NCBI GenBank assembly: GCA_001828855.1
Contig: MHZT01000027.1
Location: forward strand, 1 to 64,000
Length of the DNA: 64,000 nucleotides
Direction of reading: 5' to 3'
From: Rhodobacterales bacterium RIFCSPHIGHO2_02_FULL_62_130
GTDB taxonomy: Bacteria > Pseudomonadota > Alphaproteobacteria > Rhodobacterales > Rhodobacteraceae
The translations under genes were made by a program, and so were the position numbers. The notes under the pieces were generated by a model. That model made no database searches, had not been told where the DNA came from, and saw only the letters and a list, made by a program, of their open reading frames with translations. How positions within the stretch are numbered: the first letter of the stretch is position 1; each line of letters starts with the position of its first letter. Shown here piece after piece: positions 53,393-63,274 of the stretch.

Positions 53393-55051
53393 CTAGCGGT
53401 AATCCCGCTCTGGCTTGCCGGTAATTTTAGCGCGCAGGTCGGGGGCGAGTTCCTCCGGCCCAACCGCGCCGATGATAACGCCGACGCGGCGAGATTTGCC
53501 GCGCATGCCTTTGATCTCAGCCTTTGAGATCGTGGTGCGCTGCGCGGGCCGTCGCGCCCAATCGTTCAGGAGGCCCATGAGACGGGCGATTTCGTCGGCA
53601 TGTGCAGGCGATGCGCCAAGGTCAATGAATTCATCGGGGTCGGTCTGGGTGTCAAACAGCATCGATCGAAAACCGCCTTCAGCGTGGATCAGTTTCCAGC
53701 GCCCATCGAAGACCATGAAAAGCCGGGCGTCTTCGGGCTGGACATCCAGATAGCCGGGTCCGGCAAGCGCCATGGCGGAATAATCGTATTCAGAAAACAC
53801 CGCCTGCCGCCAAGACGGGTTTTTGCCATGGAGGAAGGGCGTCAAATCATGGCCCTCAAGGATATGATCGGCCGGCGTGGCCCCCATGGCCGCAACAAAG
53901 GTGGGGGCAAGGTCGATGGCTTCGACCAAAGCATCAGATGTGGTGCCGCGCGTGGCATCAGCCTCGGCGCGCGGGTCATAGATGATAAGCGGGATACGCA
54001 CCGAAGGATCGTGGAAAAGATCTTTCTCGCCCATCCAGTGATCACCCAGATAATCGCCATGATCCGAGGTCAGGACAATCATCGTTTCATTCATGCGTCC
54101 GGTTTCCTCAAGGAAATCCATGATCTTGCCGAATTCAGCGTCGCATTGTGCAATCAGACCCATATAGGCGGGGATGACCGCGTCACGCACCGCATCCTTT
54201 GAGAACGCCTGTCCCGCCTGATTGTTCATGAAGACCTTGTAGACCGGATGCGGGTTCTCGCGTTCACATGCATCGCGCAAGGGCGGGACCACATCGGCGG
54301 GGCCGTAAAGGTTGTGCCACGGGGCGGGGACTATGTAGGGCCAGTGTGGCTTGATATAGGAAAGGTGGCAAAGCCATGGGGCTTTACGGGGCAAGGCCAT
54401 GAACTCCAGCGCCTGCCGCGTCAACCACGGGGTTTCGCTGTCTTCTTCCCGGATATTGGCAGGCTGGACGGCGTTCTGCAAAAGCCAGCCAGAGGCGATG
54501 TCTCCTTGCCCGTCCACCCCGGAATTGGCGTGGGCATGCCACGGGTTATGACCGGGATAGCCCTGCTTTTTCAGCCATTCGTTATAGGGCGAACGCTTTT
54601 CATCATAGAACCCTTCCGGCCCTTCTGCGTTCAGCCCATCTTCGCGCACCCAGACGTCAAAGCCGCAATCGGCCACCCGCGCGCCGATCACCGAGTCCGG
54701 CGCAAGGCCCAGACGGGCCATGCCTTCGGCATCCACACTCATATGCGTTTTGCCAATGAGCCAGCTTTCGACGCCCGCCTTGCGAAGATGATCACCCAAC
54801 GTCACCTCGCCCACTTTCAGCGGAAAGTTGTTCCACGCCGCACCATGGGAATGCACATAACGCCCTGTGTAAAAGCTCATCCGGCTGGCACCGCAAATTG
54901 GCGATTGCACATAGGCACGGCTGAAGCGCACGCCGCGCGCCGCCAGCCGGTCAAAATTTGGCGTCCGCATCGTCGGATGTCCGGCGCAGGACAGATAGTC
55001 ATGCCGAAGCTGGTCATACATGACGAATAGGATGTTCTTGATCTGGCTCAT
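53393..55051 (-). CDS. Cytoplasmic sulfatase/phosphonate monoester hydrolase-type enzyme
   Basis: 552 residues, alkaline phosphatase/sulfatase superfamily. The formylglycine signature is PICGASR with Cys53. Metal and active-site residues include Asp13 in MYDQLRHD, LTSDHGDYLGDHW and KTHMS. There is no signal peptide. It is the last gene of the TRAP operon, five bases after dctM, so the sulfate or phosphonate ester is probably imported and then hydrolysed inside. Relatives include arylsulfatases, choline-sulfatase and phosphonate monoester hydrolases; the substrate is open. Confidence 0.83.
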   Translation of the reverse strand: MSQIKNILFVMYDQLRHDYLSCAGHPTMRTPNFDRLAARGVRFSRAYVQSPICGASRMSFYTGRYVHSHGAAWNNFPLKVGEVTLGDHLRKAGVESWLIGKTHMSVDAEGMARLGLAPDSVIGARVADCGFDVWVREDGLNAEGPEGFYDEKRSPYNEWLKKQGYPGHNPWHAHANSGVDGQGDIASGWLLQNAVQPANIREEDSETPWLTRQALEFMALPRKAPWLCHLSYIKPHWPYIVPAPWHNLYGPADVVPPLRDACERENPHPVYKVFMNNQAGQAFSKDAVRDAVIPAYMGLIAQCDAEFGKIMDFLEETGRMNETMIVLTSDHGDYLGDHWMGEKDLFHDPSVRIPLIIYDPRAEADATRGTTSDALVEAIDLAPTFVAAMGATPADHILEGHDLTPFLHGKNPSWRQAVFSEYDYSAMALAGPGYLDVQPEDARLFMVFDGRWKLIHAEGGFRSMLFDTQTDPDEFIDLGASPAHADEIARLMGLLNDWARRPAQRTTISKAEIKGMRGKSRRVGVIIGAVGPEELAPDLRAKITGKPERDYR

Positions 55052-55056
55052 CGTGG

Positions 55057-56415
55057 TCAGCGTCCCATCAGGCCCGGCAGGAAAGTGGCGATTTGCGGGA
55101 AAATCAGGATCAGGGCAAGACCAAGCATCATCGCAACCACAAAGGGCCAGACCCCCTTGAACGCGGTGCCAAGGCTGATGTCGCCAATGGTCGCTTTGAC
55201 CACAAAGACATTCAGGCCAACAGGCGGAGTGATCAGCCCCATCTCTACAGTGATGACCGCGACGATGCCGAACCAGATCATGTCAACGCCAAGCGGTTTC
55301 AGGATGGCGGCAAAAATCGGGATCGTCAGGATCAGCATCGACAGGCTGTCAAAGATGCAGCCCATGATGAGGTAAAGGATGCAAATTGCGATTACGATGC
55401 CCATCGGCGAGATTTGCAGGCCAAGAAGCCAGTCGGAAATCGAGCCGGTGAAGCCCGCAAGGTTGACGAAATTGGCAAAAATCACAGCGCCGAAAGAGAT
55501 CACAAAGATCATGCCGGTGGTCACGCCCGTCTCGATCAGGCTTTCGCGCAGCGCGACCCAAGACAGCTTGCCACGCGCGAAGGCGAAGGCTCCGGCGGCG
55601 GTGACGCCGATACCGGCGGCCTCGGTCGGGGTGAAAAGCCCGCCATAGATGCCGCCGATGATGATGACAAAGATCAAGGCCACACCCCAAACCCGCAGCA
55701 AAAGCCGGAAGCGCTCGGGCCATGGGGTGCGTGCGCCGGGAGGGCCTTGCTCGGGGTGGCGCCAGGTGGTCCAGGCGATTGCGCCGGAAAACAGTGCGAT
55801 CAGAAGGATGCCGGGCAGGATACCCGCGATAAACAGCTTGGCAATGTCCGTCTCGGCCAGAATGCCATAGATCACCATCGGCACCGAGGGCGGGATCATG
55901 ATGCCCAGCGTGCCACCCGCCGCGATGGCCCCGGACGACAGCCCATCGTCATAGCCGTATCGCCGCATCGAGGGCATGGCGACGCGGCTGATCGTGGCTG
56001 CCGTCGCCAAGGACGAGCCGCAAACCGCGCCAAAACCACCGCAGGCCACCACTGTTCCCATCGCCAAGCCACCGCGGAAATGGCCGACAAAGGCATTGGC
56101 GGCGTCATATAGCTCATGCGCCAGATTGCTGCGGTTGATAAGCGCGCCCATCAGGATGAACAGCGGAATGACAGTAAAGCTGTAAAGCGTCACTTGGTCA
56201 TACATCTGCTGGCCGGTCATCACCAAGGCGCCGTTGATTGCGCGCATGTGGAATTCAAGCCCCGCATCGCCCCAGGAAATCAGCGCCTGCCCAACCATAT
56301 CGGCCCGCACATAGGCAAATCCAACTAGGCCGACGAACATCAGCGCAAAGCCCAAAGGGACACCTGCGAATATCAGGATCAGCATGGCGGCAAAGCCGAT
56401 CATCGAGATAATCAT
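55057..56415 (-). CDS. dctM: TRAP transporter large membrane subunit DctM
   Basis: 452 residues with about twelve membrane helices; typical TRAP-M blocks PLFILMGALI, GAVCGSSLATAATISRVAMP and IMIPPSVPMVIYG. Its ATGA overlaps the dctQ stop. It forms the channel with DctQ. Confidence 0.92.
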   Translation of the reverse strand: MIISMIGFAAMLILIFAGVPLGFALMFVGLVGFAYVRADMVGQALISWGDAGLEFHMRAINGALVMTGQQMYDQVTLYSFTVIPLFILMGALINRSNLAHELYDAANAFVGHFRGGLAMGTVVACGGFGAVCGSSLATAATISRVAMPSMRRYGYDDGLSSGAIAAGGTLGIMIPPSVPMVIYGILAETDIAKLFIAGILPGILLIALFSGAIAWTTWRHPEQGPPGARTPWPERFRLLLRVWGVALIFVIIIGGIYGGLFTPTEAAGIGVTAAGAFAFARGKLSWVALRESLIETGVTTGMIFVISFGAVIFANFVNLAGFTGSISDWLLGLQISPMGIVIAICILYLIMGCIFDSLSMLILTIPIFAAILKPLGVDMIWFGIVAVITVEMGLITPPVGLNVFVVKATIGDISLGTAFKGVWPFVVAMMLGLALILIFPQIATFLPGLMGR

Positions 56416-56918
56416 TCCAAAGACCCCTTTGCCGCATGGGCGTCGCGATCAAGCCCGGCCAGCGCCCGCATCAAAAGCCCAAAGGTGACAAGGCACGACA
56501 ACCAGCCCAGAACCGCCATGACAGAGGCAACCGGCCAAAGCGGAATCTGCAAAGATCCGGTCGAGGCCATGGAGGATTTGACGATCCCTGCCTGCACCGT
56601 CATGCGCCATCCGATGAATCCAAGCCCGAGGACCGAGATCAGTAAGATAACAATGCGGTGCCAGCGCCGGGCATTGCCTGTCAGGCGGTCGGTCAAAAGA
56701 CCGATGGCCAAATGGTTCTCTGCGCGGCTGGCAAGGGGCAGGGCAGAGAACACGGTCATACCCATGAGAATCTCGGAAATCTCATAGCCACCTGACAGGG
56801 GCGCGTTGAAGAAATAGCGCCCCGCCACATCGATCACCGTCAAGGCGACCATGGCCAGAAGGCAGAGGCTGATGACAGCCTCCAGCCCCTTTTCAATGCC
56901 CGTCCACAGCCGCGCCAT
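56412..56918 (-). CDS. dctQ: TRAP transporter small membrane subunit DctQ
   Basis: 168 residues, four membrane helices, with the family motif YFFNAPLSGGYEISEILM. It lies between dctP and dctM, as is standard for three-gene TRAP operons. Confidence 0.9.
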   Translation of the reverse strand: MARLWTGIEKGLEAVISLCLLAMVALTVIDVAGRYFFNAPLSGGYEISEILMGMTVFSALPLASRAENHLAIGLLTDRLTGNARRWHRIVILLISVLGLGFIGWRMTVQAGIVKSSMASTGSLQIPLWPVASVMAVLGWLSCLVTFGLLMRALAGLDRDAHAAKGSLE

Positions 56919-56921
56919 TTC

Positions 56922-57947
56922 TCAGTTGCCCGCCGCAACCTTGGCCTGCTCGGCGATGTAGAAATCGAGCGCGGCTTTGCCGTCGATCCCAAGCGGTTCG
57001 ACCGATGCAATCCACGCGTCTTTCACCGGAGCAAAAGCGGCGGTCAATTCGGCGACAAAAGCCTCGGAGGCAGGCGCGATGGTGACGCCAGCGGCAAGCG
57101 TCCGCTCGCGCGCGGCGGTCTCTTTGTCATCGCTGCCGGCTGTCCGGCGGGCCAGCGCCTCGCCCGATACGGCGCGAATCTTTTCCTGATCCTCGGGGCT
57201 GATCGTCGCCCAGACATCCGAGCGGAGATAGACTGCAAAGGCAGGGGCAAAGATATGACCCGGCACATCGGTCGCGGCTTTGGCGTAATCGATCACGCCA
57301 AAGACTTCGAGCGATTCAAAGTTGATACAGCAAAAGCTGTCAACCACTCCGCCCGAAATCACTTCATGCATACGGACGGCAGGGCCGGGCGAGACAACGG
57401 CGCCGGCTGCGGAAAGGGCATCGGCCGGCACGCCGGGCGGCGACCACATCTTTAGCCCCGCAAGCGCCGCAAGACTGTCGATCGGCTTGGCCGCATCCAT
57501 GGAAATCAGGCTATTGGCGGGGGTGCTGACCAGCCCCAGAAGCTCGACATCCTTCAGCGCGTTCTTGCCCTTGAAGAACTGATCATAGGTTCGCCAAAGC
57601 GCAACAGAGGTTTCCACATCGCCGAAATAGGTCATCGGCAAAAGCGGCATTTGCAGTTCGGGATTGGTTTCGCGCACGAAGCCAACCATCGAAAACGCCC
57701 CATCCATCACGCCCTGCTGCACCGAATTGAGCAGTTCCGGCGGCGGCGCGAGCGACGAGTCGGGGACGGTGAACTTCACCCGCCCCTCGGTCGCCGTTTC
57801 GATCTCGGTGATCCAAGGCTTCATTACATCGGTCCAAAGCGCATCATTCGGCGCAAGGAAGTTGTTGAAAACGATTGTGGTTTCAGAAACCGCCGGTGCC
57901 GCCCCAGCCAGAAGGGCCGCAATAGCCCCTGCCATTATGATACGCAT
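56922..57947 (-). CDS. dctP: TRAP transporter substrate-binding protein DctP
   Basis: 341 residues. Sec signal peptide (residues 1 to about 21, ending APAVSE), then a DctP fold. The Arg expected to bind a carboxylate or other anion lies in the central part (GPAVRMHEVISGGVVD region). First gene of the TRAP-sulfatase operon, divergent from marR. Confidence 0.9.
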   Translation of the reverse strand: MRIIMAGAIAALLAGAAPAVSETTIVFNNFLAPNDALWTDVMKPWITEIETATEGRVKFTVPDSSLAPPPELLNSVQQGVMDGAFSMVGFVRETNPELQMPLLPMTYFGDVETSVALWRTYDQFFKGKNALKDVELLGLVSTPANSLISMDAAKPIDSLAALAGLKMWSPPGVPADALSAAGAVVSPGPAVRMHEVISGGVVDSFCCINFESLEVFGVIDYAKAATDVPGHIFAPAFAVYLRSDVWATISPEDQEKIRAVSGEALARRTAGSDDKETAARERTLAAGVTIAPASEAFVAELTAAFAPVKDAWIASVEPLGIDGKAALDFYIAEQAKVAAGN

Positions 57948-57994
57948 GTCCTTCTCCCTTTTGATGCGGTTTGCCCGCTTGATCTTCTATTGAA

Positions 57995-58019
57995 TAACAG
58001 GTTATGTATTAACACGTTA
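57995..58019. promoter_or_regulatory. Two MarR-like operators between dctP and marR
   Basis: TAACAGGTTA (57995-58004) and TAACACGTTA (58010-58019) are both TAAC-NN-GTTA palindromes, 15 bp apart, in the 98-base divergent gap. The second ends 26 bases before the marR start. They probably bind the MarR protein to control both directions. Confidence 0.6.
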
Positions 58020-58045
58020 TGGAGTCAAGTCTGCCGAGGTCCTGA

Positions 58046-58522
58046 ATGCCCCCTTTTTCTACGATGCGCGGATTTGAAAGCTCGCTGCCGATCGCACTGT
58101 TGCGCGCCCGGCAAGCGACGGCGCATAAGTTCAAGCCGCACACGGATGCAGCGGGCCTGACACAGCCACAGTGGCGGGTGATACGGGCCTTGGCGGCTGG
58201 CGAGGCCTTGGATGTCGCAACGCTGGCCGCGCGGTGCGTATTGATGCAGCCCTCGGTTTCACGGCTGCTCAAGGGGTTGCAAGACCGCAGCATAATTGAA
58301 ACCGTCGCTGGGACAGATGCGAGGCGGCGCCTGTTGCGCCTGACCGATGAGGGCCAGCGGCTTTTTGACCGGATCGCGGTGATTTCCGAGGCCGTCTATC
58401 GGGACATCGAGGCGGTCTATGGCCGCGAAGACTTGGCGCGGCTGGTCGAGATGCTGGTGCGGCTGCGCGAAGTGGCCGAAAGCCTGCCTGACCTGCCGCA
58501 CGAAATGCCGGAATTGTCGTGA
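58046..58522 (+). CDS. MarR-family transcriptional regulator
   Basis: 158 residues with the MarR winged helix (LTQPQWRVIRALAAGEALDV, then CVLMQPSVSRLLKGLQDRSII). Related to HpaR-type regulators of aromatic or ester catabolism. Divergent from the TRAP-sulfatase operon. Confidence 0.88.
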   Translation: MPPFSTMRGFESSLPIALLRARQATAHKFKPHTDAAGLTQPQWRVIRALAAGEALDVATLAARCVLMQPSVSRLLKGLQDRSIIETVAGTDARRRLLRLTDEGQRLFDRIAVISEAVYRDIEAVYGREDLARLVEMLVRLREVAESLPDLPHEMPELS

Positions 58523-58706
58523 TGGTGCCTGATTTTTACCGGTGTGCGCATCGTTCGTGACCTTCGCTGCACGGGCGCATTTATGGCAGGCCACGGATCA
58601 CGGGTGGTTGGATGCGAAAGCCTTTGCAATCCAAGCCCAAATGCGCGCGGCATCCGGGACGTGGTATCGTTCTGCTTTCGTGTATGCGTAAAAAGACGGT
58701 TGCGGC

Positions 58707-59279
58707 TTAACCGATAGATTTCACAAGTAAAATCCATTCGCTAGCCTCAACCTGCCAGTCCCCTTTGGCAACCGCACGGCGGGCAACTTCGTGATAGCCT
58801 TTTGCGGTATAAAGGCGGAGTGCATCAGGATGGGTGTCCGCTGTAATCAGGCTGATCGACCCGCAGCCTGCGCGATGCGCGACATCTTCGGCATAGGCCA
58901 GAAGGGCGTTGCCCAAGCCCTTGCCGCGAAACCGGTCATAGGTTGCAAGCACGTTCAGATACCACGATCCCGGTGCCAGCGCTTCGAGTTCCAGCAAAGG
59001 AACGAAGATCGCGGGGGTGTCGGGGGCTATCGGGGCTGGTTCAGCCTCGGCCTGATAGCCCAGAAGGCAGGCGGCCACCTCGCCGTCACATTCGGCCAGC
59101 CAAGCATTCCGATACGAAAAGTTCCCGCTTTCGCGCGCGGCGCGTTCCTGACCATAGGCCCAAGGGTCACCCTCGGGACCGACAGATTTTTGCCAGAAAT
59201 GCAGCGGAAGATCATCCGCTGCCATATTGATGAATCGCACCAAATGCGCGGCGTCCGACGCTTTTGCTTCCCGGATCAA
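58707..59279 (-). CDS. GNAT-family N-acetyltransferase
   Basis: About 190 residues from a TTG at 59279, preceded by AAGGGA; a longer frame to 59345 has an atypical N terminus. GNAT features: IREAKASDAAHLVRFIN at the start, YLNVLATYDRFRGKGLGNALL (acetyl-CoA loop) and LRLYTAKGYHEV near the end. Acceptor unknown. Monocistronic. Confidence 0.82.
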   Translation of the reverse strand: MIREAKASDAAHLVRFINMAADDLPLHFWQKSVGPEGDPWAYGQERAARESGNFSYRNAWLAECDGEVAACLLGYQAEAEPAPIAPDTPAIFVPLLELEALAPGSWYLNVLATYDRFRGKGLGNALLAYAEDVAHRAGCGSISLITADTHPDALRLYTAKGYHEVARRAVAKGDWQVEASEWILLVKSIG

Positions 59280-59548
59280 CGTGCTTTCCCTTCTTCGCTT
59301 TGGCCTCAATCCCGCAGATGCGGGCGTGGATCGCGGCGGCCTCACACAGCTTTTCCAGCCACCAGATGCCGCGAACCTTCCTTCAAAAGATCAGGAACTT
59401 GCGCGGCATGCAATGTCTTCTCCCTGCCTTGGGCCATCGGGTCTTGCGGTTCGGAGTGCGATGCGCGCGGTTTTGTTGGGCCTTGTCAGTCGGGCTGTTG
59501 CGTCCTACGACGAAAGGGTGACCAAAGCGCAATCTTGGAAGGACTGAC

Positions 59549-59902
59549 ATGAGCGATATGGTTTTCCGCTTTCCCGCACCGGGACCAGAGCCGATGCTGA
59601 CCGATCTGGAAGGCTGGACCAAGGTCGAGGGCAACCCGACCATGAAGACATGGGTGCAGCATACGTCGATCGACGGAAGTGTGATCAGTGGCACATGGGA
59701 AGCCACGACCGGCACATGGCACGCGATCTACAAGTTTTACGAATTCGTGCATTTGATCGAAGGCCAGATCACCATCACACCGGATGACGGCACCCCCGTG
59801 ACCCTGCACCCCGGCGATGCTTTTGTGGTCGATGCGGGCTTCAAGGGCAAATGGACCATCGAAAAGCCCGTCAAAAAGCACTTCTGTATCAAGCTGAAGT
59901 AG
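59549..59902 (+). CDS. Small cupin-domain protein (cupin_3 type)
   Basis: 117 residues forming one cupin barrel: FYEFVHLIEGQITITPDDG and TLHPGDAFVVDAGFKGKWTI. The usual metal His set is incomplete, as is common in cupin_3 proteins. Convergent with the sensor kinase gene. Function unknown. Confidence 0.82.
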   Translation: MSDMVFRFPAPGPEPMLTDLEGWTKVEGNPTMKTWVQHTSIDGSVISGTWEATTGTWHAIYKFYEFVHLIEGQITITPDDGTPVTLHPGDAFVVDAGFKGKWTIEKPVKKHFCIKLK

Positions 59903-59908
59903 ACAGCA

Positions 59909-59934
59909 GGCCGCGCGCCCCAAGGCCCGCGGCC
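59909..59934. terminator. GC-rich hairpin between convergent genes
   Basis: GGCCGCG pairs with CGCGGCC around a short loop, between the cupin stop and the kinase stop. No good T run on either strand, so it is only a possible transcription stop. Confidence 0.3.
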
Positions 59935-59971
59935 AAAAACCGGCGACGCGGGGGCGGGCCAAGCGGACGGA

Positions 59972-62047
59972 TCAATTGCCGCTTGGCACCGATAGGGTAA
60001 AGCACGAGCCTTTGCCGGGGGTGCGGTCAAAGCTGACGTCGGCACCAACCAGATTTGCCAGCCGTTTGCAGATTGTCAGCCCGATGCCGGTGCCACTGAT
60101 CGCGCTGTTTTCCTGACCCAGACGCTCGAACGGGGTAAAGACCTTGGCTTGCATATCGGCAGATATGCCGATGCCGGTGTCGGTGATCAATATCTTCAGG
60201 TGGGCGGGGTCTGTGCTGTCAAAGCTGATCCTGACCGACCCGCCGTCATGGTTGTATTTTACCGCATTGGACAAAAGTTGCGTCAGGATGCGGCGGATCA
60301 CATCGGCGTCGGTTTTGACCGTTTGCAGCGGTGTTGCAGGCTCTTGCACGGTGATGGTGATATTGCGCTCGGTGGCGGCGTCCATCACCAGACTGCGTGC
60401 CTGATAGGCCAGCGACAGCACGGCGACAGGTTTCAGCAAGAGCTGTATCTCGTCTTTCTCGATCCGGCTCAACTCGATCACGCCTTCGACCAGTTCCAGC
60501 AATTGCGCGCCGGATGCAGAGATCGTTTTCAACTGATGCACCTTGTCGGCGGTCAGGGTCTGACCTTCGGCCATTTGCAGCAGTTCCGACAGGCCCAGAA
60601 TGGCGTTGAGCGGGGTGCGAAGTTCGTGGCTCATGGCAGACAGGAAGTTGGTCTTTGCCCGGCTGGCCGCTTGCAACTTGTTGCCCATCCGCACCAGATG
60701 ATCGCCGACGGTCTGAAGTTCGGCCACCTCATAGGTGTGTTCGGGGGCGATGCTTGCGCCATCGCTGATCTGCACCATCAGGGCTTCGATTTCCGCCAAG
60801 GGCTGTGCGACGCGCCGGCTCATACTGACCGAGCGGCGCCACAGAAACATGAAATACCCCAGATAGAACAGCAACAGGATTGCCACCATCATCTTGCTGA
60901 CAAAGGCCAGTTCTGCACGCAGCGTCGCGGATTCGGCCAGAATGCTGTCTTCACTGGTCAGCACGATCAACTTCCAGTCCGGCCCTGCGATGGTGGACCA
61001 TGCCGCGATCATCGGGCGGCCCATATTCATGCTGCGATGTCCGCTTGGCAGCAATTGGATCATCTGTGACACGGCGGCCAGATCGGGGCGCAGGAATACG
61101 TTGAACTCCTCCGGCTTGAAGGTGTCTTGCAGGATGGCTTTGGAATAGCTGTGTTCGATCAATTCGTTGACGCGCCAATCTTTTTCGCCCTTGGGTGGCA
61201 GCGCCAGAATTGTGCCGTCACTGCTGACCAGCATGGCATAGCTGTCGGCGCTGAACTGGATGTTAAGCACCTGTTCGACAATATCGCCGACCGTGACGTC
61301 GATGCCCACAACAGCCTCAAGCCGGTTCGGACCATAGACCGGCGCAATCGCCGAAACCATCCAACCGCCCCCCGCCGGATCGACATAAGGCGCGGTCCAG
61401 ACCACTTTGCGATCGGGGTTATGGGCCTGATCCGCCTCGTAATAAAAGTTGTAGCTGGGGATATCCATCTTGGGCGGATAGATCTCCAGCACGTCAAAAT
61501 AAGGGTAGATGCGATTGTAGGAATCGTAGGTGTTCAGATAAAGCTGGGCAATGATCGGATCGGTATGCTTGATGGAGCGCATGATCGGATCAAGCCCCAC
61601 CGTCCGCCAGACCTTTTGTTGTTCTTTCGGGCCAATGGGCAGCACACCGCTGTAGAAGACAGCCGCGCCGCCATTGTCACGGGTGGTATAGAAGGCACCG
61701 CTGGCATCATAGGCATAGCGCGCCTTTTCCGCAGCGGTGGCATGCGATGGCGTCGCAAGGGCAAGTCCGGTCTGGTCTGCGAAAATCCGGGTCAGACCTG
61801 CGATATTCTCGAACCGCCGCGCGATGATATTCGCTTCGCGCACAGCAGTTTCGTGCAGGCCGGCGGTCGAGAGCCGGGTGATGACATCGGCACTGCGATC
61901 ATAGACCACCTGTCCCGTTGCCCAGTAGATCGCCACAAAGCTGAGTTCGATCAGCAACAAAGGCACCAAGGCCGCGCGGATGTAAGACCGCCACAGCCAT
62001 TTTGCCAAAGGCAACGGACCCTTAACGCTTTGCGCGGTTTCTGGCAC
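59972..62047 (-). CDS. Membrane sensor histidine kinase with dCache-type periplasmic domain
   Basis: 691 residues. Membrane helix 1 at about 24-45, a large periplasmic double-Cache-like sensor (about 50-375), membrane helix 2 at about 386-404, a linker, HisKA with phospho-acceptor His474 in AMSHELRTPLNAILG, and HATPase with N-box LLSNAVKYN (Asn594), DTGIGI (623-628) and GTGIGL (652-657). No receiver domain and no response-regulator gene nearby, so the partner is encoded elsewhere. Cache domains often bind small organic ligands. Confidence 0.88.
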   Translation of the reverse strand: MPETAQSVKGPLPLAKWLWRSYIRAALVPLLLIELSFVAIYWATGQVVYDRSADVITRLSTAGLHETAVREANIIARRFENIAGLTRIFADQTGLALATPSHATAAEKARYAYDASGAFYTTRDNGGAAVFYSGVLPIGPKEQQKVWRTVGLDPIMRSIKHTDPIIAQLYLNTYDSYNRIYPYFDVLEIYPPKMDIPSYNFYYEADQAHNPDRKVVWTAPYVDPAGGGWMVSAIAPVYGPNRLEAVVGIDVTVGDIVEQVLNIQFSADSYAMLVSSDGTILALPPKGEKDWRVNELIEHSYSKAILQDTFKPEEFNVFLRPDLAAVSQMIQLLPSGHRSMNMGRPMIAAWSTIAGPDWKLIVLTSEDSILAESATLRAELAFVSKMMVAILLLFYLGYFMFLWRRSVSMSRRVAQPLAEIEALMVQISDGASIAPEHTYEVAELQTVGDHLVRMGNKLQAASRAKTNFLSAMSHELRTPLNAILGLSELLQMAEGQTLTADKVHQLKTISASGAQLLELVEGVIELSRIEKDEIQLLLKPVAVLSLAYQARSLVMDAATERNITITVQEPATPLQTVKTDADVIRRILTQLLSNAVKYNHDGGSVRISFDSTDPAHLKILITDTGIGISADMQAKVFTPFERLGQENSAISGTGIGLTICKRLANLVGADVSFDRTPGKGSCFTLSVPSGN

Positions 62048-62267
62048 CCAGACACTCCTTCACCGCCGGAGATTGCTTTGGCCGACGGCCATCTTCAAGC
62101 ACGCAATGCCGGTTTCGGCAATTTGCAAAAAAGACGCAGCGTCGGACAGTGGCCGAAGGCCGCCGCCGCTGGAGATCACCCTTGAGCCATCTTTGGCCCG
62201 CGCTCTTGACGCCAAGCGGCATTTGCATGAGCAGTAGGCTTGGCCTGTCGCTTTGGTGGATGGTTTG

Positions 62268-63233
62268 ATGAGCGAAAAGATCGTGTTCACGGTTGTGAAA
62301 GACGAGGCTCCCTTTCTGTTGGAGTGGATCGCTTTCTACCGCATGATCGGCTTCGATACTGTGGTCATCTACTCGAACAACTCTACAGACAGAACCGACG
62401 AACTTTGTGCGGCAATGGCCGCCGAAGGCCTGATCGAGCACCACATCCATCAGCCGGAGGGGCGATCGCCTCAGGGGCATGCAGCCTGGCTTTTCCGACG
62501 CTCGGGGCGGGCAAAGCCGGGGGATTGGGTTTTGTTTTGCGACCCCGATGAATTCCTGAACGTGAAGTTCGGCGGGCATCGCGTGGATGATCTGATCGCG
62601 CATATGCCGGACAAACAGGGGATTCTTCTGACATGGCGGATGTTCGGGGACGCGGGCAGGCAATGCTTCACCGGCCGCAGCATCGATCCGGCGTATTGTT
62701 GGGCGGCGGCGGAAGAAAATCCGAACAACCGCGTGGTAAAGACCCTGTTCCGCTATGGTCCTGAAGTCGAGTTCATGGGGGTTCATGGCCCAAGGATGAC
62801 CGCCGGATACTGGACTGAAGGCAGGCCGTTTGTCTCGGCCCGTCTGACAGACATCGACCCTGCGTTGCCAGCCTATGCCAAATGGCGCGAAACCGGACAA
62901 ATTGTCACCTGTGACAGCCAAGACAGCAGCTATCGGCATGTGCAGTTGAACCATTACTTCACCCGCTCGGCAGCCTGCTTTGCCATGAAACAAAGGCGCG
63001 GCATCGGGGGGAGGGCGCCTGACCGGGCGGATTACGACCACACGCGCTATGCGAGGGCGCATTATGACGCCTCAAATTTCAATCAGGTGCAGGACAAATC
63101 TATCCTTGTGTTGGGGGGCGAACTCGACAATATCATTCGAGAGTTTATGTCCGTTCAAAAGATAGAAAGCATCCAGGGCGATATCCGAAGGGATTTTCTG
63201 CTTTATGAGGCAGAGTTTGTCGCGCGGAGCTAA
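62268..63233 (+). CDS. Glycosyltransferase family 2/GT92-type protein
   Basis: 321 residues from the ATG at 62268. The N-terminal VVKDEAPFLLEWIAFYRMIGF and VVIYSNNSTDRT blocks, and FCDPDEFLNV (the DxD-like metal site), match the GT2-like family with the KDE motif often found near polysaccharide genes. The acceptor is unknown. Followed by a cut gene in the same direction. Confidence 0.8.
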   Translation: MSEKIVFTVVKDEAPFLLEWIAFYRMIGFDTVVIYSNNSTDRTDELCAAMAAEGLIEHHIHQPEGRSPQGHAAWLFRRSGRAKPGDWVLFCDPDEFLNVKFGGHRVDDLIAHMPDKQGILLTWRMFGDAGRQCFTGRSIDPAYCWAAAEENPNNRVVKTLFRYGPEVEFMGVHGPRMTAGYWTEGRPFVSARLTDIDPALPAYAKWRETGQIVTCDSQDSSYRHVQLNHYFTRSAACFAMKQRRGIGGRAPDRADYDHTRYARAHYDASNFNQVQDKSILVLGGELDNIIREFMSVQKIESIQGDIRRDFLLYEAEFVARS

Positions 63234-63274
63234 CCTTTTGAATTGCATTGTTAATATGTATAGCGTCGCCCTGT

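Noticed and set aside
59280-59548. Possible small gene remnant between the acetyltransferase and cupin genes
   Set aside because: Some protein-like stretches appear in one minus frame, but without a start, family match or clear end.
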